Shown one piece after another: positions 10,095 through 21,200 of a stretch of DNA of 64,000 bases. The notes under the pieces are model-generated. The model had not been told where the DNA came from and searched no databases. It saw only the letters and a list, made by a program, of their open reading frames with translations. Position 1 is the stretch's first letter; every line of letters starts with the position of its first letter. This stretch comes from Hippophae tibetana (taxonomy: Eukaryota; Streptophyta; Magnoliopsida; Rosales; Elaeagnaceae): NCBI GenBank assembly GCA_037013495.1, contig CM072809.1:3038001-3102000 (forward strand), read 5' to 3'. Made by a program: the position numbers and the translations under genes.

Positions 10095-12148
10095 TTTGTA
10101 TAGTATTACAAATCCAAATAGTACTTGCATTAAAGTAGGACTAAAATTTAAATGTTATAACACTTACCATTTACATGCATATATAGATACATGAGCTAGT
10201 ATGTGTGTAGCCAATAAATATGTATTTCCAGAGGACAACTGGAAACAAGCATTAAAAGATTTGATTGTAAGAATTGCTAATAATACTACAATAAAACTTA
10301 ATCAAGTATTAAAAGATACTGATATAATAATAGGAGTAGAAAACTTTCATATTCCTACAATATATCAACAAGAAATAGGTGTAGACTTGTTAATAGGAAA
10401 TAATTTCTTAAATTTATATCAACCTTTCACACAATATTCTGACAAAACAAGCCTTACAACTTTAGAAGGAGATACAATATTTGTCTCTAAAGTAAGAAAA
10501 GCTCTAACTGTCTCCAACCCAACTTTTATGCAACAACATAAAAAGCAAAAACGTGGTGAGATAGAAGACCAACAAAAACAGAAACCATGTTTAGAAAATA
10601 TTTCATTAGATATAGAAGAAAAACAAAACTCTTTTCTTAATGAAATACAGGAAGATAAAGCCCTAACATGCATTAAAAGACTATTAAAAACAGTCAGTTC
10701 AGAAAATCCTTTGGATCCAAAAATAAATAAAACTAAAACAAGAGTCAAAATAGAATTAAGAGATCCTAACAAAGTCCTAAGAGTAAAACCAATGATTTAT
10801 ACTCTAGAAGACAGGATTGACTTTGAAAAACAAATTGAAGAACTTTTGGAATTAAAAGTCATAATACCAAGTAATTCACCTCACTCTAGTCCAGCATTTT
10901 TAGTTGAAAAAGAAGCTGAGAAAAGAAGAGGAAAAAAGAGAATGGTAATAAACTTCAAAGCATTAAATAAAGAAACCATTGATGATGGATACTTCATTCC
11001 AAAAAAGGAAGAACTACTATCATTAATAAAAGGAAAGAAATATTTCTCAAGTTTCGATTGCAAAAGTGGATTTTGACAAATAAGATTGGATGAAGAATCC
11101 CAAAAATTAACGGCATTCAGTTGCCCCCAAGGACAATTCCAATGGACAGTTATACCATTTGGATTAAAACAAGCTCCAGGTATTTTTCAAAGATATATGG
11201 ATAACATTTTAAAAAAAATTACAAGATATTTGTTGTGTTTACATAGATGATATTTTGGTTTTCAGTAATGAATTAAATAAACATTATTTGTATATTATCA
11301 ATATATTACAAAAATATAGAAAAGAAGGCATTGTACTATCTGAAAAGAAAGCAATACTTGCTCAGCAAAAAATCAAATACTTAGGATTGGAAATTGAAGA
11401 TGGAAAACATCACCTACAACCTCATATATTAAATAATATTCAAGATTTTCCTAGTGAATTAAAAGATAAAAATAAATTACAAAGGTTTTTAGGATGCTTA
11501 ACATATACAGAAGCCTATATCAAGAAACTTGCAAAAATGAGAAAACCATTACAAGCAAAATTGAAAAAAGATCATATCTGGAAATGGACAGAAGAAGATA
11601 CTCTATATATGGATAAAGTAAAGGCAAAAATAAAAAATTTATCAACTTTATACCATCCAGGACCAGATGATAAAATGATAAAATAATAATTGAAATAGAT
11701 GCTTCACAAGAATATTGGGGAGCAATCCTCAAAGCAAGAGTAGATGACAAAGATGAATATCTTTGTAGATACATATTCGGGTCTTTCCAAGGGCCAAAAT
11801 TAAATTATCATAGTAATGAAAATGAATACCTAGTTGTTAAAAAAGCTATTAAAAAAATTTGCAATATATGTTATAAGTTCTAGATTCATTATTAGGACAG
11901 ATAACAAGAATTTTGGCTATTTCTTAAGAACTAATATTGTAGGAAATTATAAACAAGGAAGACTAATCAGATGGCAACAATGGTTCAACCATTACAATTT
12001 TGATGTTGAACATCTTCCAGGACATAAAAATAGCTTAGTTGATGCTCTTACCAGAGAATTAGCACCTCTAATTATTTTTATGATTTCAGAAATGAAACAT
12101 CTTGATATCAAGATCAAGATAAAAGAAAAGGAGATAAAAATCCTATAA
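10087..12148 (+). pseudogene. Caulimovirid pol (aspartic protease, RT, RNase H), broken
   Basis: It starts at ATG 10087. The protease active site D-T-G-A-S has a TGA (10192-10194) in place of the glycine codon. RT follows: S-P-H-S-S-P-A-F near 10879, an MVINFKALN segment near 10942, the FSSFDCKSGF motif ending in TGA 11074-11076 (normally Trp), and the catalytic Y-I-D-D box at 11240-11251 in a new frame after an A-run near 11212. Another shift occurs near 11685, where RNase H (I-E-I-D-A-S, about 11690) begins, and a last one near 11830. The late R-T-D-N motif and the VEHLPGHKN segment of RNase H are present. Domains are complete; coding is not. Confidence 0.88.
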
Positions 12149-12160
12149 GAACAACTGGAG

Positions 12161-13516
12161 TTGCTATATCTCGAGAAATCTCTTAAGAAGACAGGAATAA
12201 AACAAGAAGAACTTAATTGTTCAAAACAACCTCTAGAAAGTAGAACCTCAAATGAGGAATCTCCCTTAAAAAAGGAAGAACCTAACAGTTCACAAAAAAC
12301 TTCTAAACCCAATTGGGCAAATGAAGCAAAAAAAGAAGAATAGAAAAAAGTTTATGTGGTCTATAATGGCCTAAAACCAGGAATTTATAACAACTGGGCA
12401 AAAGCTAGCAAATCTATTCTAAGAATTAGTGGAGTAACTCATAGAGCCTTCACCAATAGGATAGAAGTATAAGGTAGTTATGCCAACTACAAAACACCAA
12501 AACTAATAACTCTAGAGGAGATTGTAAGAAATTATTTTGTGGTACTACAACAACAACCAACAATTCCAAGCAGATTGACAAATCTTGGGAAAATGGCATG
12601 GCCTACAGTGCTATTTAGAGAAACATCTCCACTAGAGACGTCAAAAATAACAAAACATTCAGTATTATTTAGGGAGACATCTCCTAGAACTACGCCAGTC
12701 ATTGAAGATGAAAAAGACCAATACAGAAACCTCAGCAAACCACAATGGTTAAATCTCTATAATTTAGCCAGAAAATCTACCCAAGAACATATTGAATATA
12801 TGAAATTCTATACTACAAACAAGGAATTTCCTGCAGGTAGTAAATTCAACATATTGGTTGGAGTTGATCCATTTTTTGTGTATAAAGTATTTCATGCAGG
12901 ATTAATAGAAAATATATATCCAGGAATTAATTTAAGTGAATTAAATTATTTCCCAGAAAATTTTAAAAGAGCAATTAAGAATTTTCGAAGAAAAATTAAA
13001 GCAGGTGATAAACCTGTTTATCTTAGATTTTTTATTTCATTAATGGACTGGAATGCAAAAGGAAGTATTAGTCCCTACCACTTCATCAAAATAGGGATTT
13101 TCAACACAAATAGAGAGGTTCCCAAACCAAGGGCACTTCCAGAAAAGGAATTCAACATGGAAGAACTCTGTGTATTAAGAGGATAAATGCTAAGCCAAAT
13201 TTACTATACACTCAGAAAGATCGACAATTCTACTGAGATTAAAGTAAATTATTCAACTAGTAAAGTTATTATCATTTCTCACAGCAGCATGGCTCTGTCA
13301 GAAGAAGATGGTGAAAAAATCACCAAATATGAAACCAATTTTAATTGCAACAACCTAGAGATTGGTCAAGAAACCAGGAAGGTATTTTGCTTTTATGCCA
13401 GAAAAGCCACCAAAGACCATAGATGCATTCTCTACATCAAAGATCGAGAAGATGAAGATGTGTCATCATCAATGTCATCAAAGGAACCGTCGACAGAAAA
13501 TGACAAAGAAGAATAA
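12161..13516 (+). pseudogene. Caulimovirid transactivator/viroplasmin (ORF VI type), broken
   Basis: One frame (452 codons) from ATG 12161 to TAA 13514-13516, interrupted by TAG 12341-12343, TAA 12470-12472 and TAA 13184-13186. After a Lys/Glu-rich N-terminus comes the viroplasmin domain shared with RNase H1 N-termini (YVVYNGLKPGIYNNW at about 12350-12394, then an I-S-G-V segment). The middle part has V-G-V-D-P-F-F and aromatic-rich stretches typical of inclusion-body proteins. The last 109 codons (13187-13516) could be a separate ORF, but the shared frame favours one gene. The family makes the inclusion-body matrix and allows reinitiation on polycistronic viral RNA. Confidence 0.75.
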
Positions 13517-14173
13517 GAAAAGTAATTATCGGCAGAAGACTACAAAAGAAATAAAGATGTAGACCCTACATCTTAGTCGGCAGCATATGCCAAAGAAAAA
13601 AATAGTTATCCTTTAAAAAGGAAAAGCACTTGAATTATTAAAGCAAAGGTAAAATAATTGTAAACAGGGATTCCTTATTCTATAAAAGGAACTCTTATTA
13701 TCATAACAAAACACGAAGAAAAAAAATCCAGAGCTCTCTACTCTAAAATACTCTACCAGAGAAAACCTTTCTATCTAGAAACCCCAAAACCAATAATGTT
13801 GTACCCAGTAACTATGAGCAACTAAGTACCCCTTTCAAGGTTCTTAGTTAGCCTTAAGTTGTAATAATTATTATATTTTAAATAAAATTGAGTTTTATTA
13901 CTCTTCTCTAGTAAGTCAACTATTGGACATCATTTATGTACGGATGCAAAAAACTCACCATTACCATAAGAGTGTTGAGGTGTGAGCAAAGCTAAGGCAT
14001 AACAGGTGTAACAAAAGAAGACGAACAGAAGGGAAGACCGTGGTGGACCCATTAAATTCAGGTATGATGATTATAGATTTAAGCTAATTAAGGATCTTGA
14101 TTGTTGAAATATTCGCTTATAACAAGGTATAATATCTTTAAAACAGGAAAATAAGATTTAAACAATTAAAAAT
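13517..14173 (+). promoter_or_regulatory. Viral intergenic region with promoter and polyA signal
   Basis: A TATA box TATAAAAG at 13681-13688 is followed about 200 bp later by AATAAA (13881-13886). This spacing fits caulimovirid terminally redundant pregenomic RNA. The leader downstream to 14173 has short ATGs but no ORF of note, and I did not find a tRNA-Met primer site in it. Confidence 0.65.
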
Positions 14174-14437
14174 ATGAATATCGAATCATTAGTACATAAA
14201 TTAGAATTATTCGATTTAACAAATGAAAGAGTAATTTTTAATTTTAAAAGACAATTAATAGAATCACAATTGGAATTAAGTAACCAACATAATGAAGAAC
14301 ATAACATACTATGTAATTGTAGTGAATACAGAAGAAAATTAGATTTATACAGGAAAATAATAAGTTTTTTAAATAATTTATTATCACCAACCAATATACA
14401 AAGGCCATCAAGTAGGTCAATTTTAACTTCAAATTAA
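14174..14437 (+). CDS. Small viral ORF upstream of the (circularly next) movement gene
   Basis: An uninterrupted 87-codon frame, Glu/Leu/Asn-rich with a probable helical segment and one C-x-C pair. In the circular virus it would lie between the promoter leader and the movement protein. It is the only viral frame here without a stop. I recognise no domain; it could correspond to the small leader-proximal ORFs of caulimoviruses or soymoviruses. Function unknown. Confidence 0.45.
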   Translation: MNIESLVHKLELFDLTNERVIFNFKRQLIESQLELSNQHNEEHNILCNCSEYRRKLDLYRKIISFLNNLLSPTNIQRPSSRSILTSN

Positions 14438-14519
14438 AAATCTTAAATATTGTATTGATCCTTTAGAAAATGGTATTAAAACCAATGAATAGTAAAATCC
14501 AAACAATAGTGAATAGTAA

Positions 14520-14649
14520 AATTCAAATAGAAACATTAATGGAGGGAGGATTAACACCATTAACACACAAGGGTATTTGTGATATTTAATGACCCCGGGA
14601 ACATAAATGAAGATATAGCAAACCTCAAGGGCAATTTAGAAAATGTCCC
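14520..14649 (-). repeat. Right terminal inverted repeat region
   Basis: The right arm of the unit. Its reverse complement starts GGGACATTTTC and continues with CCCTTGAGGTTTG, matching the left arm. It ends exactly at the 9-bp target duplication. Confidence 0.65.
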
Positions 14650-14658
14650 TCATTTAAG

Positions 14659-15589
14659 AGATAAATGTATCGAGAATTTCTTAATTATATTAATTAGAAT
14701 AGTCTATTTTATTTTATTTTATTAATATATTAGTCCTTTTAAAAAGTGAATTTAGTACGAAAATAAATAATTAAATTTAATAAAAAAAACTATTTTATTT
14801 TTTATCAATTTTATAATTATTATTAAACATAATTTATAAAAATATATCTTAATAACAATTAAAAAATATTTAAAAATTTGACTATATGTATTAAATTGTT
14901 ATAAAAATAACAAATAAATTAAATTATTTTTTTAATATATCTAAAAAATTATATTATTGTATAAATTTAATTTATTTAACAATAAAATAATTTATTAATA
15001 AAAGTTGTAGATTTCAATTAAGGTAAAATTATAAGTAAGAAATATTAATTATACTATTCATCGAAATAATTTAATTTTATGATATAAGTATTGATTTGAT
15101 ATATTATATATATCAAATATTACTTTTAAAAATTTCGAAATCAAAATCCTATGTTCTAATATTTACAAAATAGTTATATAGTAATTAATTATATCTAAAA
15201 GTTTAAACTATTAAGAATTTGAGTAATTATATTTTTATATATTATATTTAAATCTTAATTAACAATAATGTATACTTAGATAAGGATAGGAAATAGGTTA
15301 AAATGATCAAAAATGTTCAAAATATATAATTATAATATGCATAAATTTAATTAATTACCTATAACCTTTCTTTTTTATCTTTTACACCCTATTACTTAAT
15401 TAAGATTCTTTATTCTAGTTTTCTCACTATTTTAAATTACTGGTTTGAACCACATTAGATATTTCACGTAGAGAATTAATTCGAAATAAGTGCTATAATC
15501 TCTTCAATAGATCTAGAAACTTTCTAAAATATTATATATTTCTTGATTTTTAAATTTATCATTACGTAGTAATAAGAACTCTACAAAGT
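14659..15589. other. AT-rich intergenic DNA
   Basis: Mostly A/T runs and short TATA-type stretches. No gene, transposon terminus or RNA gene recognised. Confidence 0.5.
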
Positions 15590-15905
15590 GTTGTTCATTT
15601 CATGGAATGGAAATGAAAATTGAATGGAATAGAAAAAAAATAGTTTGGATTGGTTTAACTACTATAATTAAAGAATAAATCAATATTATAATGTTTGATT
15701 AACAATTAGAATAAAATGAAAATACTGTATATTATCATAATACCCTTATATTCAATAAAATTTAAATAATATGATTTAATAATTTTTTTCTCGTCAAACA
15801 AAAAACATTATTGAAATCATTATTTTTCTAAATAATTATTACTTAAAAATAAAATATATTATTAAAAACATTATTTTTTAAATAAGGTTTAGGGATTTGG
15901 GATAT
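15590..15905. repeat. MITE-like copy related to 28258-28988
   Basis: Begins near an ATGGAATGGAAATG stretch. The part from about 15770 ('tcgtcaaac', 'attatttttctaaataatta', 'aaatatattattaaaa', 'tttagggatttggg') matches 28420-28560 in order. The right part of the family, with the long TTTAGGG array, is missing or truncated here. Confidence 0.5.
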
Positions 15906-16029
15906 GTCATTTTTTAAATAAAAAATATATAAATAAGGTTATATCTTGAGGTTAAACCTTAAAATTATTAAATAATTTGTATTAAAGGATATATAGTTAG
16001 AGATTTTGATGGATGTGAATAGAATTAAC

Positions 16030-16260
16030 CGTACAATACTCAATTAAGATTAGCCCATGTGGCCCAATCCCATAAAGCTGCCCAATTAGACCCAAAAGTT
16101 TAAGGTGGGCTTTTATTCCGAATTATTGAGTCCAACAGATAATTGGATTATAGCTCACTAGCCACAGCTTTCTACTTTCTTTCTTTTTTAATAATAAAAA
16201 AGTCAGTCGCAGGGTCACGGTTTTTTACTGCTCATGCAAACCTACAGAGGATGAACGGAA
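16030..16260 (+). promoter_or_regulatory. Possible promoter-like segment with site II motifs
   Basis: Several TGGGCY/RGCCCA-type motifs cluster here (GGCCCAAT near 16061, GCCCAAT near 16080, GTGGGCTTTT near 16106). Such site II elements mark many plant housekeeping promoters. No convincing gene follows, so this may be the relic of a promoter or chance. Confidence 0.2.
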
Positions 16261-19200
16261 GGGGATTTTAAATTGGGGAAATTATCTCTGAAATATCAAT
16301 TATTATATATATAATATATATTATAAACATAATATTAATTGATATTAAATATGTAACAAATATATAACTTAATAAATATATGTATCCCGCTATTAGATAA
16401 CGAGATTACAGGAATAACTTGATAATTATCTAGATCCGACGAGTTCAATAAAACGTATCATTATTGTTCTGTTAGGTCTTAAAGATTAAGATCTATTGAA
16501 TCTTGTTGTAATCTGAATCTAAAAATCTACTTAAAAATCTAAAATAATTTACAATTAATTAATTCATATGTAATGTTTAACAAATCATATATTTAGGTAA
16601 TAGAGCATATAATATGTCACATACATAAAATATCATATATATATTCTTTCAATGAAAAAAATATAAGTTCTAATTCAATTATTTATATTTTTATTTTTAT
16701 TTCTTATTATAAATTATTAAAAAAATTAACAATTAAAATTATCTCTAAATAAATATAACGATAAATCTTTAGAGTTTTTACTTCAAGAATGAAATAAATT
16801 GTAAACAGTGATATTTTATTTATAATCTTAAAAAAATATATCTTATATTTATAATTTTAAATATGTGAACCGGTATAATTTTATGATAAATTGTTTAGAA
16901 AGAAATGATGTATATGACTTCAAATCAAATGGATTTCTAACCGAATGAGGGGAGTAAGACGAAGACGTCTTTGTATCGAATCCGTTAATGGTAGAAATTT
17001 GAGAAAATAATTGAAGAATGGGAGACCCTTTTTGTGCTCAATACCAATGGTAATTGTTAAATGTGCAGAGATTGAGAAGGTATGGACAATCTCACAGTCA
17101 CAACTTTATTGCAAAACCTTATTGCTATGGCATTATGCAATGTCGCCACTTTAAAGGTATTTATATCCTTTTATTTAACTCCATTCATAATTTCATATAA
17201 ATTGTTTCGGCCTATAAATACATTCTGCCCCACCCCCACCAACTGTTTGATTAAATTACTATGTGAAAATTGATTTTTTTAATATTTTCATAATAAACAG
17301 TTATATAAAATATTTATTTTATTTTATTATTATTGGATAAATTTATTATATTATTTTTATTAAGATGCTAAACCTTTAAATTTTATGAAATTTCAATTAG
17401 TCCTCTCTGCGGGAATTTTCTTACTAAGCATTAAAATAACTTCGTAATAAAATAAAAATAAATCGATTAAAATTTATAATTATAAAAATTTATTTATTAT
17501 ATAAACATTAAAAAATATTTGATAACACAACCAAATTTTTTAACCATAAAAATAATATAACTCATATAGTTTTTAATATAAAAAAATTAATTCATCCTTT
17601 TATATTTAAGATTATCTTATTTAAATTAAATTATAATTAATGTTTATTTTCATCTAATTTGATTAATTTTATATTTTTAGATTTCATTATTATTATTATA
17701 AATTGTAGTATTATTTTTTTATTAATTTACTAAAAACATTTGAGTGAAGCACTAATTAAGTCTCAAATTGAAAAAGTAAAAGAACAAATATTTCGTCCAA
17801 CAATCGAAAGACAGAACTCTGAGCCTGTGGGCAGTGGACACTACTAGATAAGGAGAGAAGAAACGCCTAAATTGAAGAGTATACTGTATACCTAATTTTC
17901 CCTTAATTTGTTTTTGGAAACAATACAAAAAACCTCAACTTATAATGTTAATTAAGGAATACAACGATAGATCAATCACTGCACTCTATTTAAAGCAACA
18001 CATAGTTATCTGAAGGATCCTAATTGTGGAAGCAGTAAAAAAAATAAAAATATTTCATCCAACAATCAAAGACATAATAATCTTCAATCTCTGGGCACCA
18101 GGCACAGAGACGAAACACCAAAATCAAAGAGTATACCTGAATTTTTTATTTATTTTTCAAGAAGATTATCATTCGAATTTTTTATTTTTATATTTAAAAA
18201 AAAAATCCTGAATGTTAAGGGCAATAATGACAAACAATCAATGCATCCTATGCAAATCAATATTATTACATAATTGCAATCTCAAAATTATATTGAATAA
18301 CTTTTTTATATTAAGAATAAGACACATAATTGTTTTTTTTTTCCTTTTATAAAATATCACACAAATTACATGTTTCAGAAGCAAAACAAGAATTTATAGA
18401 TAATAATCTTCGATAAACACTTTTTATTTATTTATTATAATATTATTAATAAATATAATTAAATTTATATAATTATATTCGATCAAAAGCTTTCATCTAA
18501 ATAATAATTTTAACATTCTTAAAAATAAATAACACTAGTTAGACTTTGAAACGTGATTGACTGGGCAAAATACCGTACAGGCTAGAAACTTACCTTGACC
18601 AATTTCATTTTCTACCTCGAAAAAGAATATACAAAATGCAACTATGCAACTTCTGATTTATACGCGGGTATTGCTTTTCTTTTGCAACTGCAGGTCAGAC
18701 ATTAGGGCACTATGCTGGCGGTGCTGAGTCAATATCTTGCATGCTGAGACGTTGAATTTATGAATTGAAAGATTTGGTCTCGAAATCAAATCTATATACT
18801 TATATTTAATAAAAATCTATCACTGTAAAATGCTCCTTTCTTTTTACTCCAGTCGTGATCAGGAATTGGGTTTTGATTATTATCAAATCTGATAATAGCA
18901 GATGTATTGGTACGGTCTGATTTAGATGCTCCTTAATTAGACAATATATCAGAAGAGACGTTGTCCAGTTACTGTACAATCAAAAAACGAGATGATACTC
19001 GTGTAAAAAAATTCAATTTTATGAAGAAAAAAAAAGTTTAATAATAACTTTAAAACAATTTAAAGTTGATTGTAGTTTATAATAATCATTATATTACAGT
19101 AGTAAAAAAATGTCCTTTTACCAGAAAAGGAAAATATTGTATATTTAAAATTTGAAATAATTTTAAAATAGTGTGATATAGTATACCATCACACTCATTT

Positions 19201-20084
19201 ATGGTATTCCCAAAGCAAGTCTCCATATTAAAGGAAAAAAAAAACAGAGATTCTCGAAGGCCGTTCTCTGGCTTCCCTGTCAGGATCATCTGGATGTCTT
19301 TTGAATCTTTGACAACATGACTTCTGATCCTACTACTACTAGCTAGTTGTTACGTAATCAAATGAATTTTTTTTCTAATCCAAAAATGTAATTTATTTTT
19401 ACATGTTTAATTAGTTTCTCAAATCACAAGTGCCAACTTCTTAGCTTGATGTAAAAGACTAAAATACATCTTATAATTTACGTTGCGTCCCTTGAAAAAT
19501 ATCACGAACAACTTTAAAAATTGCCTTGATATTAAAGTACTAAAATTTTGACCTTCTATTATATGCCTACTTGAAATTTAAGTTAATTAAAAAATTAGAC
19601 AAAAGAGAAAATAAAGATAGAAGTAAGAAATTAAAGAAAAAAATGAGAAAAAGCCAACCAAAATTCTAGAAGGGTTTTTTTTTGTATTGTGATATTTTTT
19701 TTCTTATTTAGTTGCTTTTAGTATTATTTTTTTTTTACCCTTCTACTGTTCAATAAATAACGTATAAGCGTGCACTTAAATAATATAAAAAAAAACCTCA
19801 ATAATCTTCATTAAGCGATAATGTGACCGGTTTTTCATGTTTGTTTAACTAATATAATCAAAATAACCATAAATATTAAAATAAAAAATAAAACTTTTTA
19901 TTTGTAAATAAAAAATTATACAAATATACGAAAAAATAACAAAATTCAATATATTTTTAAGGATTGTGTGAGTAATAAATAATTTTAATATTGTTAGAAT
20001 ATTTTATATTTTATATATTAATAATTAAATAAAATATAAAATATGTAGGATTAGTTTTATTATTATTAGTATTATTTTTAGACA
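16261..20084. other. Intergenic DNA with a local duplication
   Basis: AT-rich, no supported gene. A possible exon-like stretch near 17040-17155 (followed by AAAG/GTATTT) cannot be assigned. 17785-17895 and 18045-18150 are imperfect copies sharing 'ccaacaatc', 'gggca', 'agagtatac' and 'ctaaattgaag/ccaaaatcaaag' blocks in order. 18570-18760 is less AT-rich but unassigned. Confidence 0.4.
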
Positions 20085-20276
20085 TCATCTCAAGTCTTCG
20101 TAATGATTTAGGCTTTTGGGTAATAACATAAAACTGAAATAACTGATTTGGACATAATTTTCGATATTGACTTCAATGCTACTAGAAATGAAGAATGGGC
20201 TAGAAAGGTAACAATAAAGGTAAAAAGAAAGAGGAGGTAGTAGTAGCCCAAAACCAAAATGATGTAGGATTGAGAT

Positions 20277-20612
20277 TTGAGACTGACCTTCACCAAAAAA
20301 GGCTGTAAGATGAAAAGAAAACAAACGCAAGGACCAAAACTGAGTGAGACATGGGCTTATTACAGTTGGGGATATGTGCTCTGTCTTGGATCTGTTCTAA
20401 AGCAAAGCATTGTAATTTATCTCGCTCGATTCCCTCTGCTGCTATCGTGGATGACGGCGATAAAGCTTTATTTGACTTCATCTGCTTCTCATTATGTTCT
20501 GAATTTTTATTGTTCGATAGTTCAACTTCGTGCCTCCCTCCATTTTCTTTCTACTATGTCCCTTTTCATTATCCTACTTGTTATTGCTAAGTTTATAAAT
20601 AAATATGGATGA
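20277..20612 (+). CDS. Possible small hydrophobic ORF, unassigned
   Basis: A 111-codon frame in a patch with more G+C than its surroundings. It starts Lys-rich and then has two or three hydrophobic stretches that could span a membrane. An overlapping 79-codon frame (20351-20590) looks equally plausible. No family recognised, no clear TATA or polyA signal. More likely a remnant, or a non-coding transcript, than a real gene. Confidence 0.15.
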   Translation: MRLTFTKKGCKMKRKQTQGPKLSETWAYYSWGYVLCLGSVLKQSIVIYLARFPLLLSWMTAIKLYLTSSASHYVLNFYCSIVQLRASLHFLSTMSLFIILLVIAKFINKYG

Positions 20613-21200
20613 TTTATCTGTTAATATATAGCTTAGCTTAAATTTTTACAGCATTATTGGGCACTAGATTTAATGGCATTTGAATTGACATGTAATTTGA
20701 ACGAGAAAGAAAAAAATCTTATTATTAAATGATCAACTCGATTTACTTTTAATAGTTACTTTCATGCAATTATTATTAATTTATGCCTACTTATTATCTG
20801 CAATGATTTATATAGTTCACATGAAAACCATCTCAAATCTATTTTCAACTAAGCAGATTATTCGACCGTTTAAAAAATTTAGTTATTGTATATTTTAAAA
20901 AGATTCAATTTTAATATTAATGATATAGAAAATATTCTTATTCAATATCCATATTTTTTTAAAAAATTCAATCTAATTTTTTTTCATAATAATGCATAAA
21001 AAACATAATTGGGATTTTTTTTGTGTAGAAATAAGATGAGCATTTTTATCCTTTCTACCTATATCTTATTTTTTTCTATATTTTAACGCCATTTCATATT
21101 ATGTTAGTATCATTTTTGTCTCGTGATGTAAACTAAAAAAAGTTCTTCATTGTTTCACTAAAAAGAATTAATTCCGTTTTAAATCATTGTTATAGATATA
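20613..21200. other. AT-rich intergenic DNA
   Basis: No gene or repeat recognised. Confidence 0.4.

Larger units (their letters stand above)
7673..14437 (+). mobile_element. Endogenous pararetrovirus (Caulimoviridae), decayed near-complete copy
   Basis: A linear copy of a plant dsDNA reverse-transcribing virus, all genes on the plus strand: movement protein, coiled-coil ORF, coat protein with zinc knuckle, pol (protease-RT-RNase H), transactivator/viroplasmin, promoter with polyA signal, then a small ORF. A separate transactivator gene after pol fits the caulimovirus/soymovirus/cavemovirus/solendovirus side of the family, not badnaviruses. No integrase domain is present. Every large gene has stops or frameshifts, so it cannot replicate. 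No tRNA primer site was found. The genus cannot be set by eye. Confidence 0.88.
7528..14649. mobile_element. TIR-bounded unit (Mutator-like ends) containing a pararetrovirus
   Basis: A perfect 9-bp direct repeat TCATTTAAG lies at 7519-7527 and 14650-14658. Just inside, the two ends are inverted copies. Left GGGAAAAAATC and the reverse complement of the right end GGGACATTTTC align without gaps at 27 of 42 positions, including shared AGGTTT and ATCTTCA blocks. Weaker similarity continues for about 120 bp, with further 'tacccttn' and 'taacac' blocks. A 9-bp duplication with long inverted ends is the Mutator (MULE) pattern. No transposase is visible. The interior from about 7640 to 14440 is viral, so either the virus entered a small MULE-type MITE or the unit moved as one piece. 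Confidence 0.7.

Noticed and set aside
13187..13516. Separate viral gene after the transactivator
   Set aside because: It is in the same frame as the transactivator, directly after an in-frame TAA, so a nonsense break in one gene is simpler.
13900..14170. tRNA primer binding site of the pararetrovirus
   Set aside because: No TGGTATCAGAGC-like stretch is visible in the leader.
17082..17273. Possible exon followed by a GT donor
   Set aside because: Short, no recognised family, and no neighbouring exon in phase could be found.
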